Origin: Poindextera sp036494815
GTDB lineage: Bacteria > Pseudomonadota > Alphaproteobacteria > Caulobacterales > Caulobacteraceae
Length of the DNA stretch: 64,000 bases
Direction of reading: 5' to 3'
Assembly (NCBI GenBank): GCA_036494815.1
Contig: DASXNV010000023.1
Span: 1-64,000 of the forward strand
In this document: positions 1-7,957 of the stretch, piece by piece
Layout: every line of letters begins with the position of its first letter
Numbering within the stretch: the first letter of the stretch is position 1
Program-made: the position numbers and the translations under genes
The notes under the pieces: model-generated
Databases searched by the model: none
What the model was told of the DNA's origin: nothing
Seen by the model: the letters and a program-made list of their open reading frames with translations, nothing else

Positions 1-349
1 GAACCGAAGCTTGCCGTGAGCGGCGGTTGAGATCCGGCCGACATTCGGCGGCGTCACTCGAAAAGCAGCTGACGCGAGCCCCCGGAGCGAAGCGCCTCCC
101 GGCGCGCAGCGTAGCGGAGGGGGCGGGACACGCCCTCGACCTTGGTCGCGACAAGCCTATCAAAACAGGCTGCCGCGGACGCCCGTGCTCATGCCGAACC
201 CAGCCCCGCCGATGCCGGCCGTTGCGGGCACACAGCCGCAACTTAGCTCTTGTTAAATGGTGGGGAGTCCCCTCCCCATATTCGTGTCTTTCCAGAAATG
301 TACATCTGAGGCACAAGGCGACTAGTCAGATATTTGGGGGAAGCCGCCG
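1..349. other. Intergenic region before the MFS gene
   Basis: No convincing gene is seen here. The possible 128-residue reading on the plus strand overlaps the MFS gene in another frame and resembles no family. The first 150 bases are very GC-rich, with repeated AGCGNAGCG-like words. From about 240 onward the composition becomes more AT-rich, as expected for a promoter region. A compact dyad lies at 261-278 (separate entry). Confidence 0.5.
261..278. promoter_or_regulatory. Inverted repeat upstream of the MFS gene
   Basis: The arms TGGGGAG and CTCCCCA match perfectly over 7 bp around a TCCC loop. The dyad sits about 70 bases before the GTG start of the transporter gene. There is no T-tract, so an operator or leader hairpin is more likely than a terminator. 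Its function is inferred from position only. Confidence 0.3.
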
Positions 350-1981
350 GTGGACAACATCCAGGCGCTTAAAGATCGCCGGGCTTTGTGGGCTTTCACC
401 TCCGGAGTGGTAGCGGTAACGGCCGGCGTGCTCTTGCATATGCCCATGTACCTGATGGGTCGCGACAACGGCTTTGTCCTGGCCGGCATGCCCATGGACC
501 CGGGCATGATCTTCGGCATGTTCCTGATCGTGGGCGGAATTTTCGTGGCGGCCTATGGCCTGTTGCCGCCTCGGATAAGCCAGCAGATTCAGGCGGCGGC
601 GCGGATCACCGTCTCGCCCCCTGAGGACGCCAAACTGAACCTGGCCCACGTGGGCCTGATGGTGGTGCTGGTCATGGCCCTGATCATCGACGTGATGAAA
701 CCCGCCTCCCTGGGCTTCGTCATGCCGGGCATGGTCAAGGAATATGGCGTGCCCAAGGCCCAGGCCTCGCTGGTGCCCTTCTCCGCCCTGATCGGCACGG
801 TGACCGGCTCGATCGTCTGGGGGGTGATCGCCGACCTCTATGGCCGCAAGGCCTCGATCCTGTTGTCCGCGGTGGTGTTCATCGGCACCTCGATCTGCGG
901 GGCCATGCCGTCCCTGACCTGGAACATCGGCATGTGTTTCCTAATGGGCGCCGGGGCCGGGGGCATGTTGCCGGTGACCTACGCCCTCCTGGCCGAGACC
1001 ATGCCTTCGCGCCATCGCGGCTGGGTGCTGGTGCTGGTGGGTGGCCTGGGCGCCGTGGGCGGCTATTTCGCCGCCAGCGGCTTTTCCAGCGTTCTGGTGC
1101 CGGTCTTCAGCTGGCGCATCCTGTGGCTGATTAACCTGCCCACCGGCCTGATCCTGGTGATGATGGGCGCCTTCATCCCCGAGTCCGCCAAATTCCTGCT
1201 GTCGCGCGGCCGGGACGATGAGGCGCACAAGGTCATGGCCCGCTTCGGCGCCCAGAGCCGGCAGCTCGCCGAGGGCGAGGAAGACGCCGCCGACCTGATC
1301 AGCCACCACCATCGCGCCAAGGGCGATCACACCCCCGAACCCAAGCTTTGGACACCGGGCCTGATCGGCAAGACCGCGGCCCTCAGCATCGCCTCCATCG
1401 CCTGGGGCCTGATCAATTTCGGCCTATTGCTGTGGCTGCCGTCCGACTTGGTGGCCAAGGGCTACAACATGGGCGCTTCATCGAAGCTGCTGGCGGAATC
1501 GGCCCTGATCGCCTTTCCCACCGTGTTTGTGTGCACCTTCCTCTACAGCCAGTGGAGCACCAAGTGGGCCCTGGCCACCATGACGGCGGTGACCTTCGCA
1601 GGGCTGGCCTGGGTGCTTTTGCTGGAGCGGCACGAAGGCGGCAGCCCGGTGTTTCCAGTGGCCCTGCTGATCGTCGGCAGCAACGGCCTGTTGGCCATCC
1701 TTCTGCCCTACGCCTCCGAATCCTATCCGCTGAAGGTGCGCGGGCGGGCGACGGGCTGGGTGGCGGCCTGCACCAAGGCCGGCGGGGTGCTGGCCCAGAC
1801 CCTGAGCATCACCGCCCTGGTCCCGCCCCTGGGCGTGGCGGCCCTGATGATCATGGCGCCCATCGCCATCGCCTTCGGCCTGATCGTCCGGTTCGGGACC
1901 GAGACCCGCGGCCTGGACCTGAGGGAGCTGGAAAGTCGCCCCACGGCCAAGCCCACCCGACTGGCCAAGATTTCGGCCTAA
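350..1981 (+). CDS. MFS transporter with N-terminal membrane extension
   Basis: This 543-residue inner-membrane permease belongs to the major facilitator superfamily. Two extra hydrophobic segments (about residues 14-32 and 50-70) precede a standard 12-helix core that starts near residue 98. MFS motif A is visible at 158-170 (GVIADLYGRKAS). The PESAKFLLSRG motif after the sixth core helix is typical of the sugar/organic-acid porter branch. The central loop carries a histidine-rich stretch (ISHHHRAKGDH). The start is GTG at 350, with a G-rich ribosome site (TTGGGGGAAG) just upstream. The substrate cannot be read from the sequence, and the gene stands alone without a catabolic operon. The family call is secure; substrate and direction are unknown. 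Confidence 0.85.
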   Translation: MDNIQALKDRRALWAFTSGVVAVTAGVLLHMPMYLMGRDNGFVLAGMPMDPGMIFGMFLIVGGIFVAAYGLLPPRISQQIQAAARITVSPPEDAKLNLAHVGLMVVLVMALIIDVMKPASLGFVMPGMVKEYGVPKAQASLVPFSALIGTVTGSIVWGVIADLYGRKASILLSAVVFIGTSICGAMPSLTWNIGMCFLMGAGAGGMLPVTYALLAETMPSRHRGWVLVLVGGLGAVGGYFAASGFSSVLVPVFSWRILWLINLPTGLILVMMGAFIPESAKFLLSRGRDDEAHKVMARFGAQSRQLAEGEEDAADLISHHHRAKGDHTPEPKLWTPGLIGKTAALSIASIAWGLINFGLLLWLPSDLVAKGYNMGASSKLLAESALIAFPTVFVCTFLYSQWSTKWALATMTAVTFAGLAWVLLLERHEGGSPVFPVALLIVGSNGLLAILLPYASESYPLKVRGRATGWVAACTKAGGVLAQTLSITALVPPLGVAALMIMAPIAIAFGLIVRFGTETRGLDLRELESRPTAKPTRLAKISA

Positions 1982-2014
1982 GCCCCACAGAGCAAACATC
2001 CATTTGCCCCGTCG

Positions 2015-2389
2015 ATGACCGCCCCCGCCCCGCCGGCGCCAGATCGCCTCAAACAGGTCATCGTCGTCGATCAATCCCTGGGCCTGCCCACCGGAAAGCT
2101 GGCGGCGCAGGTCGCCCACGCCGCCATCCTGGCCTTCCTGAGGGCGACGCCGCCGTTGCAGCGGGCCTGGCTGGAAAGCGGTATGGCCAAGATCGTACTG
2201 GCCTGTGACTCGGCCGGCGCGCTGCGGACCCTGGCGGACCAGGCTGCGAACGACGGCCTTTCCGTTGGATTGGTAGCGGACGCCGGTCGCACTGTCGTCT
2301 CGGCCGGAACGATCACCTGCGTCGGCATCGGCCCGGACGAAGCTGCTCGCATCGATCGGATCACCGGAGCGTTGCGGCTATTGGGCTGA
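2015..2389 (+). CDS. Peptidyl-tRNA hydrolase 2 (Pth2) family protein
   Basis: This 124-residue protein matches the Pth2 fold normally found in archaea and eukaryotes, which cleaves peptidyl-tRNA to recycle tRNA. Diagnostic pieces are KQVIVVDQ at 13-20, GKLAAQVAHAA at 27-37, a central KIVLAC strand at 59-64, and DAGRTVVSAGT at 89-99 followed by GIGP. Length is normal for the family. Many bacteria that carry a Pth2-like gene also have the standard Pth1, so this may be an accessory hydrolase or may act on another substrate. It follows the MFS gene by 33 bases and could share its transcript. Confidence 0.8.
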   Translation: MTAPAPPAPDRLKQVIVVDQSLGLPTGKLAAQVAHAAILAFLRATPPLQRAWLESGMAKIVLACDSAGALRTLADQAANDGLSVGLVADAGRTVVSAGTITCVGIGPDEAARIDRITGALRLLG

Positions 2390-2430
2390 GGCGTAAGCGG
2401 CGGCCGGCATGGGCGAGCAACGGCCCAGCG

Positions 2431-2973
2431 CTACACCACCGTCAGGAATTCGCCGGTGCGGCGGACGGGGCGTTTTTCCTGTTCATGCATGAGCAGCGGA
2501 GCGACCCAGCGGGCGGCCGGCCACGCGGCCAGCAAGCCTGCCACGAACGTCAGCGGGATCAGCACCGCGGCGTGGACGGAAAGGCGCGTGGAGAGGATCA
2601 CAACGAGCCCAATGCCCACAATGGTGGCCTGAACCGTGGGATAGATGGCCAGGGCGACAAGCCCGCAAAGGGGGCATTCCCGCCTCCAGGAGGGGTACCT
2701 CAAGAGAGCCCGCAGCGCGTTCTTGGCGCGCCTCAGCGGCCCGGGACCACGCCACGCCGCCGGTCTGACGACATTGGAAACGGGCGCGACCACGATCGCG
2801 GCTGTGCGCGCGGCCTCCAATATCGCTGTGGCCGAAAGTTCCGCAGCCCTGACGGTCAGCGCCAGGCTCGACCCATCCGGGCCAACGACCACCACGGCGC
2901 CCGATTTTGCGGTCGCCTTGAGCGATGCGTTGCAAAGCTCGCCAGGATCATGCTCGCGCGCCATATCGGGCAA
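2431..2973 (-). CDS. Hypothetical protein with C-terminal membrane hairpin
   Basis: No family is recognised with confidence. The 180-residue product has an N-terminal soluble part containing a hydrophobic VVVVGPDGSS strand and a helical Ala-rich stretch. A basic linker follows, with a CPLC pair near residue 97. Two strongly hydrophobic segments (about 103-130 and 133-160) end in a basic tail. The tail pair loosely resembles small DUF2798-type membrane proteins. Reading frames also exist on the opposite strand. This one is preferred because its hydrophobic pattern is coherent and it runs the same way as the next gene. Confidence that it is a gene is moderate. Confidence 0.5.
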   Translation of the reverse strand: MPDMAREHDPGELCNASLKATAKSGAVVVVGPDGSSLALTVRAAELSATAILEAARTAAIVVAPVSNVVRPAAWRGPGPLRRAKNALRALLRYPSWRRECPLCGLVALAIYPTVQATIVGIGLVVILSTRLSVHAAVLIPLTFVAGLLAAWPAARWVAPLLMHEQEKRPVRRTGEFLTVV

Positions 2974-3020
2974 ACGCGAGGACCATGTCTGCGTTCCGCC
3001 TGCGCCGACGGCTTTCGGCG

Positions 3021-3269
3021 CTAATCCTCATTCCAGGGCGGCGGCAGCTGGCCCGATTTGAACAGGATCACAGGGTTGTCGTCATAGTCGCCCATTTCCA
3101 CGTCGGCGGACGCGGCGAAGGCCACCACGCCCAGACGTAGCGGCGCCAACCGCTCGGCCTTGCGCCGCGCTTCCTCAGCGGTCTTGCAGCCCACCTGGGG
3201 CTCGGCTTTCAGCCCCTTGCCGCGCCCGGCCACATAGGCCTGAAGGATATAGACTGTTTCTCGCGCCAT
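3021..3269 (-). CDS. Small hypothetical protein
   Basis: This is an 82-residue soluble protein starting MARETVYILQAY, with no signal peptide. An upstream in-frame extension to 3404 exists, but the ATG at 3269 is preferred because the extension is Cys/Trp-rich and overlaps the neighbouring promoter. The body contains a helix rich in Ala, Glu and Arg (TAEEARRKAERLAPLR) and a C-terminal acidic then hydrophobic piece (EMGDYDDNPVILF). This resembles small alphaproteobacterial proteins of unknown role. It is divergent from the secreted Cys-rich protein gene. No function can be assigned. Confidence 0.55.
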   Translation of the reverse strand: MARETVYILQAYVAGRGKGLKAEPQVGCKTAEEARRKAERLAPLRLGVVAFAASADVEMGDYDDNPVILFKSGQLPPPWNED

Positions 3270-3418
3270 GGCCGCACAACGCACATTGGCTTGCCCGTGA
3301 CCATCACTATTGTGCGCGGCCTGGAAAGTCCGGCAGGAAAGCCGAAGGCGCGCTTGCCAGCCTATCCAGCCCGGATCATATTGGCAGTTATCGTGCCATT
3401 TCATCGTTGAGGGTTCAT

Positions 3419-3691
3419 ATGCGTCTTCTCTCCCCGGCCGTCACCGCGACAGCCCTGATGTTTCTATCGCTCGGCGGCCCGGTTTTCGCCCAGGACGCCG
3501 CGCCGAAGATGCGCCAGGCCTGCATGTCCTCGGCGCGCGACCTGTGCGCCACCGAGATCGGCGCCCGAGATCGGCAGGCGGTGAAAATGTGCCTGTGGAA
3601 GAACCTGGACAAGGTCGCGCCCGAATGCCGCGACGCCATCCAGGCCGCCCGGGCGGCGCACCAGGGGGCGGCGGCCAAATCGCCCGACTGA
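3419..3691 (+). CDS. Small secreted cysteine-containing protein
   Basis: The 90-residue product has a clear Sec signal peptide (MRLLSPAVTATALMF..., cleavage near PVFAQD). The mature part has four evenly spaced cysteines in a mostly helical sequence (RQACMSS, DLCATE, KMCLWKN, PECRDA), suggesting two disulfides in the periplasm. The ATG at 3419 is chosen over the TTG at 3407 because GAGGGT lies just before it. Small alphaproteobacterial proteins with this Cys pattern are annotated only as hypothetical. No partner is evident from the context. Confidence 0.65.
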   Translation: MRLLSPAVTATALMFLSLGGPVFAQDAAPKMRQACMSSARDLCATEIGARDRQAVKMCLWKNLDKVAPECRDAIQAARAAHQGAAAKSPD

Positions 3692-3844
3692 CGCACATGC
3701 GGAGGCGAGCGGCCTTGGGAGCCTGAAAAAGCCGAGCCCTTCCCTAAGGAAACCCCTTGATCCGCCTCGGCCAAGCGCTCATCGCAGACAAGAGCCCACG
3801 CGCTGGCCCGAACAGGCCGACCACAAGAAACGGGGCCGAAAGGG

Positions 3845-4939
3845 ATGAGAACAATGGGCAAACCGGCCATCGCCGCACGACCGGAAGATGTGACACCGGA
3901 GTGGCTGACCCTGGCTTTGAGAGCGGCCGGCGCGATCAGCGAGGCTCGCGTAACCGATATCACCTCACGCGCCGTGGGCAACGGCCTGGTGGGCGACAGC
4001 GTGCGCTACGCCTTGACCTATGACCGCGCAACGCAGGGCGCGCCGCAAAGCCTGGTGGGCAAGTTCGCCGCCGCCGATCCGCAGAGCCGGGCCTCGGGCG
4101 CCAATCTCGGCCTCTATCTGCGCGAGGTGTCCTTCTATCGTGAATTGGCGAGCACGGTGGCGATCCGCACGCCGCGGACGTTCTACGCCGGACTGGACGA
4201 GACCAGCCAGGACTTCACCCTGCTGTTCGAGGACTTGGGCCCCGCCCGCGGCGGCGACCAGCTGAGCGGCTGTTCGCTCGAGGATGCACAGGTGGCGATG
4301 CGCCAGGCCGCCGCTCTGCACGGGCCGCGCTGGGACGATCCAGTCCTGCCGAATCTGGACTATCTCAACACCTCGGCGCGGATCTTTCCCATGATCCTGG
4401 CCGCCTTGCCCAGCGTGCTGGCCGCCTATCACGAACGCTATGACGGGGTCTTGGAGCCAGAGTTCATGGCCCTGGTGGACGCCCTGCCCGCCGCCATGCC
4501 CAGCTTCTCCACCGCCAAAAGCGGCCCCATGACCGTGCAGCACGGGGACTATCGGCTCGACAACATCATGTTCGAGATCAAGGGCGGCGCCGAGCCCATG
4601 GGCACCCTTGACTGGCAGACCGTCGCCTGCGGTCCCGGCCTGATCGACGTAGCCTATTTTCTCAGCGCCGGCCTGGCGCCGGATGTGCGGCGCGCCCATG
4701 AGGTCGAACTTGTGCGGCTTTATCACGAGGCCCTCCAGGGCTATGGCGTGAAGGACTACGACTGGGAGAGCTGCTGGCGCGACTATCGCCGCTACGCTCT
4801 GCACGGCGTCTTCATGGGCGTGTTCTCAGCCATCGCCGTGGAGCGCACCAAGCGCGGCGACGCCCTGTTCCTGGCCATGACCCGCGGCGCCTGCGCTCAG
4901 TGCCTCGACCACGGCGCCTATGGCTTTTGGGACGCATGA
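3845..4939 (+). CDS. APH-like phosphotransferase (kinase fold)
   Basis: This 364-residue protein of the aminoglycoside-phosphotransferase/choline-kinase-like superfamily has a catalytic loop HGDYRLDN at 233-240 and a metal-binding LDWQ at 255-258. A VGKFA strand (K73) is the likely ATP lysine, and LLFEDLG at 126-132 is the hinge. This sub-branch (ecdysteroid-kinase/acyl-CoA-metabolism-associated) phosphorylates small alcohols or amino alcohols, but substrates are rarely known. The gene ends only 10 bases before glpD and begins a five-gene run of closely packed genes. An alcohol linked to glycerol or ether-lipid breakdown is therefore a plausible substrate; that is inference from neighbourhood. 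Confidence 0.8.
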   Translation: MRTMGKPAIAARPEDVTPEWLTLALRAAGAISEARVTDITSRAVGNGLVGDSVRYALTYDRATQGAPQSLVGKFAAADPQSRASGANLGLYLREVSFYRELASTVAIRTPRTFYAGLDETSQDFTLLFEDLGPARGGDQLSGCSLEDAQVAMRQAAALHGPRWDDPVLPNLDYLNTSARIFPMILAALPSVLAAYHERYDGVLEPEFMALVDALPAAMPSFSTAKSGPMTVQHGDYRLDNIMFEIKGGAEPMGTLDWQTVACGPGLIDVAYFLSAGLAPDVRRAHEVELVRLYHEALQGYGVKDYDWESCWRDYRRYALHGVFMGVFSAIAVERTKRGDALFLAMTRGACAQCLDHGAYGFWDA

Positions 4940-4949
4940 GGAGACGGCC

Positions 4950-6563
4950 ATGAGCGGTGCGCTGGACCTGAGGAACCGCGACGGCCTGTTCGACACGCTG
5001 GGCGGCGAGACCTTCGATGTGCTGGTCATCGGCGGCGGGGTGACGGGGGCCGGGGTGGCGCGCGACGCCGCCATGCGGGGCCTGCGCGTGGCCCTGGTGG
5101 AGGCGCGGGACTTCGCCTCGGGCACAAGCAGCCGCTCGTCGAAGATGATTCATGGCGGCCTGCGCTACCTACCCCAGGGCGACATCGCCCTGGTCCGCGA
5201 GGCGGCCAGCGAGCGCAAGATCGTCCAGGCCATCGCCCCGCACCTAGCCCGCGAGGCGCCCTTCGTCATTCCCGGCAAGAACGCCGCCACGATCACCAAG
5301 ATCCGCACCGGCCTGTGGACCTTCGAAAAGCTCGGCGGCGTGCCCAAAAGCCGCAAGCACGAGGTCTGGTCCCTGGCGGAACTGAAGGCCAAGGAGCCCG
5401 CCATCGCCGCCGACGATCTGGCGGGCGCGGTGGTCTATCCGGAATATCTGACCGATGATGCGCGCCTGACCCTGGCCAATGTGCGCAGCGCCGCCGCCCA
5501 CGGCGCAGTGGTCGCCAACTATGCCGGCGTGGAAACCCTGGTGCTGGACAATGGCCGCGCGGTCGGGGCGCAGGTGCGCGACACGCTGCCGGGCGGCGGC
5601 GAGCACAGCATCCGTGTGTCGGCCAAGGTGATCGTCAACGCCGCGGGCCCCTGGGTGGACGCAATCCGGGCGCTCGAGGCCGGCGACGCTGCGCCACGGC
5701 TGAAGCTGACCAAGGGCGTGCATGTGGTGGTTCCCCGCGCCCGCCTGCCAATCAATCGCACGGTGATTCTGCCCGCCGCCGACCGGCGCAGCGTGTTCGC
5801 TGTGCCGCGGGGCGAGATGACCTATCTGGGCACCACCGACACGTTCCATCCTCAGGTAGAGACTTGGCCAGCCATCACCGCCGAGGACGCGGACTACCTG
5901 CTAGCCGCCGCAGCCCAGCGCTTCTCCACCCCGGCCCTCGGCCCGGCCGACATCACCTCCGCCTGGTCCGGCGTGCGGCCCCTGGTGGCGGAGGAAGGCA
6001 AGTCGCCGTCGGAAATCTCCCGCCGCGACGAGCTTTGGACCGGCCCCGGCGGCGTGTTGTCCATCGCCGGCGGCAAGCTGACCGCCTATCGCCGAATGGC
6101 CGAGCGGGTGGTCGACAGCATCGAGGAAGCCTTGGGCCGCAAGCCCGGCAAGAGCCGCACGGCGGACGAGCCCCTGGTCGGCGGCGATCTCGACCCGCCG
6201 AAGCTGACCGCCGGCCTGGCCGCCAAGGGCGCAGACGCGTCTGTCGCCGGTCGGCTGGTCGATCTCTATGGTTCGGAGGCCGGCAGCGTGCTGGCGGCCG
6301 GCGGGGACGCCGCCGCCGAGGCCCGTCGGGCGATCAAGTACGAGGGTGCGCTGACCCTCGAAGACTACTGGGTGCGCCGTAGCGCGCGGGCCTGGTTCGA
6401 CCCCGACGGAGGCCTCGGCGCCCTGGATGCGGCGGCTCAGGCCATGGCCCCCCTGCTGGACTGGTCAGCGTCCGAGATCGCACGGCAGCTGCAAGCCTGC
6501 CACGCCATCCGGCATCGAAATATGGCAGCTTTTAAAACGAATTATGAGAAGAATCTCACGTGA
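4950..6563 (+). CDS. glpD: Glycerol-3-phosphate dehydrogenase (FAD, quinone-linked)
   Basis: This 537-residue GlpD-family flavoenzyme oxidises sn-glycerol 3-phosphate to dihydroxyacetone phosphate and passes electrons to the membrane quinone pool. The FAD Rossmann motif is GGGVTGAG at 28-35. The family signature DFASGTSSRSSKMIHGG runs from 54, and GMLYLGTTD-like and SAWSGVRPL motifs lie in the middle. The C-terminal helical cap typical of GlpD is present. The ATG at 4950 is chosen over 4920 because GAGGAGACGGCC precedes it. The stop overlaps the next start. The downstream AGPS-like enzyme also concerns dihydroxyacetone phosphate chemistry, so the two may be metabolically linked. Confidence 0.92.
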   Translation: MSGALDLRNRDGLFDTLGGETFDVLVIGGGVTGAGVARDAAMRGLRVALVEARDFASGTSSRSSKMIHGGLRYLPQGDIALVREAASERKIVQAIAPHLAREAPFVIPGKNAATITKIRTGLWTFEKLGGVPKSRKHEVWSLAELKAKEPAIAADDLAGAVVYPEYLTDDARLTLANVRSAAAHGAVVANYAGVETLVLDNGRAVGAQVRDTLPGGGEHSIRVSAKVIVNAAGPWVDAIRALEAGDAAPRLKLTKGVHVVVPRARLPINRTVILPAADRRSVFAVPRGEMTYLGTTDTFHPQVETWPAITAEDADYLLAAAAQRFSTPALGPADITSAWSGVRPLVAEEGKSPSEISRRDELWTGPGGVLSIAGGKLTAYRRMAERVVDSIEEALGRKPGKSRTADEPLVGGDLDPPKLTAGLAAKGADASVAGRLVDLYGSEAGSVLAAGGDAAAEARRAIKYEGALTLEDYWVRRSARAWFDPDGGLGALDAAAQAMAPLLDWSASEIARQLQACHAIRHRNMAAFKTNYEKNLT

Positions 6564-7957
6564 CCTCTGAATTGATCCAAGCCCTCAAAGCCGCCCTTGG
6601 CGACGATCGAGTAATCACCGAGCCCGAGGCCCTGGATCAGCGCCGGCACGACTATTGGATGGTCAGCCACGTGCGCGATCTGATGGGGACGCCTGCTCCG
6701 CGCCCCGCCTGCATCGTGTGTTCGCAAAGCGTCCAGGACGTACAGGCCACCCTGCGCCTGGCCAATGAGCACCGCGCTCCGGTGATCCCCTTTGGCCTCG
6801 GCAGCGGCGTGGTCGGCGGGGTCATCGCCCAGGCCGACGCCATCCTGTTGGACATGGGCTCCATGACCCGCGTGCGCAGCATCGACCCGGTGAACCTGCT
6901 GGCCAGTTTCGACGCCGGCAAGAATGGGCTGGAGGCCGAGCACGCCGTGGCCGAGCAGGGCCTGACCATTGGCCATTGGCCGCAGTCGGTAGCCATCTCC
7001 ACCGTCGGCGGCTGGATCGCCACCCGCGCCTCGGGCCAGTTCTCCACGGCCTATGGCAATATCGAAGACATCGTCCATTCCATCGAGGCGGTGCTGCCCA
7101 ATGGCGAGCTGGTGATCCTTGGCAAAGGCCCGCGCGCCTCCGCCGGCCCCGATCTGCGCCACCTGATGCTAGGCTCGGAAGGGACCCTCGGGGTCATCAC
7201 CGGCGTAACCTTCTCCGTGCGCCGTGCCGCCGAACAACGCGCCCTCACTGCCTTCGAGGCCCCCAATATGCGCGCCGGCTTCGCCTTCCAGCGCGAGATC
7301 GTCCAGTCCGGCTGGCGCCCGCCCGTGATGCGCCAATATGACGAACGCGAAAGCGGCCGCCTGGACGAGCGGGCCAGGAAATGCCTGATCCTGATAGTGC
7401 ACGAAGGGCCCACCGCCCTGGTGGACGCAGAGGTCGCGGCGATCAACGACCTGGCCAGCCTGCAAAGCATCGCCACCGCGCCCGCCGACATCGTCGAACA
7501 CTGGCTGGGCCACCGCAACAACGTGCCCGGCTGGGACGCCATCCTGTCGCGAGGCATGGTCGCGGACACCGTCGAGGTCTCCGCCGACTGGGACAAGATC
7601 GCCGAGGTCTATGACGACGCCACCGCCGCGCTGAAGGCGGTGGAGGGCTGCCGCGCCGGCTCGGCGCACAGCTCCCACGTCTATCGCAGCGGGCTCAATC
7701 TCTACTTCACCTTCGCTGTTCAAGTGGGCGCGCCCGAGCGGATGGAGGCGGTCTATATGGACTGCTGGAAAAGAATCATGGACGCCACCGTCAAGCATGG
7801 CGGCAGCCTGGCGCACCACCACGGCATCGGGCGGGTGCGGCGCGGCCAACTGGAACGGGAGTTGGGGGCTTCGGGCCTGGATCTTCTGCGCACGATCAAG
7901 CGGGCCATTGACCCCAACAGCATCATGAACCCCGGCGCTTTGATCCCCGATGCCTGA
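6560..7957 (+). CDS. FAD-binding enzyme, alkylglycerone-phosphate synthase-like
   Basis: This 465-residue flavoprotein of the PCMH/vanillyl-alcohol-oxidase superfamily has its FAD domain at about 46-222 (PFGLGSGVVGG, SVAISTVGGWIATRASG, AYGNIEDIV, GPDLRHLMLGSEGTLGVIT). The YGNIED and SEGTLGVIT blocks and the late HHHGIGR (419-425) and DPNSIMNPG match alkylglycerone-phosphate synthase more than glycolate oxidase. True AGPS exchanges the acyl group of acyl-DHAP for a fatty alcohol; related bacterial proteins include dehydrogenases of unknown substrate. GTG start at 6560, overlapping the glpD stop by 4 bases. Adjacency to GlpD, an FGGY kinase and an alkyl sulfatase suggests ether-lipid or alkylglycerol metabolism (inference). 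Confidence 0.82.
   Translation: MTSELIQALKAALGDDRVITEPEALDQRRHDYWMVSHVRDLMGTPAPRPACIVCSQSVQDVQATLRLANEHRAPVIPFGLGSGVVGGVIAQADAILLDMGSMTRVRSIDPVNLLASFDAGKNGLEAEHAVAEQGLTIGHWPQSVAISTVGGWIATRASGQFSTAYGNIEDIVHSIEAVLPNGELVILGKGPRASAGPDLRHLMLGSEGTLGVITGVTFSVRRAAEQRALTAFEAPNMRAGFAFQREIVQSGWRPPVMRQYDERESGRLDERARKCLILIVHEGPTALVDAEVAAINDLASLQSIATAPADIVEHWLGHRNNVPGWDAILSRGMVADTVEVSADWDKIAEVYDDATAALKAVEGCRAGSAHSSHVYRSGLNLYFTFAVQVGAPERMEAVYMDCWKRIMDATVKHGGSLAHHHGIGRVRRGQLERELGASGLDLLRTIKRAIDPNSIMNPGALIPDA

Noticed and set aside
27..413. Possible 128-residue gene at the left edge
   Set aside because: Arg/Pro/Ser-rich composition with no motif, and it runs into the MFS gene in another frame.
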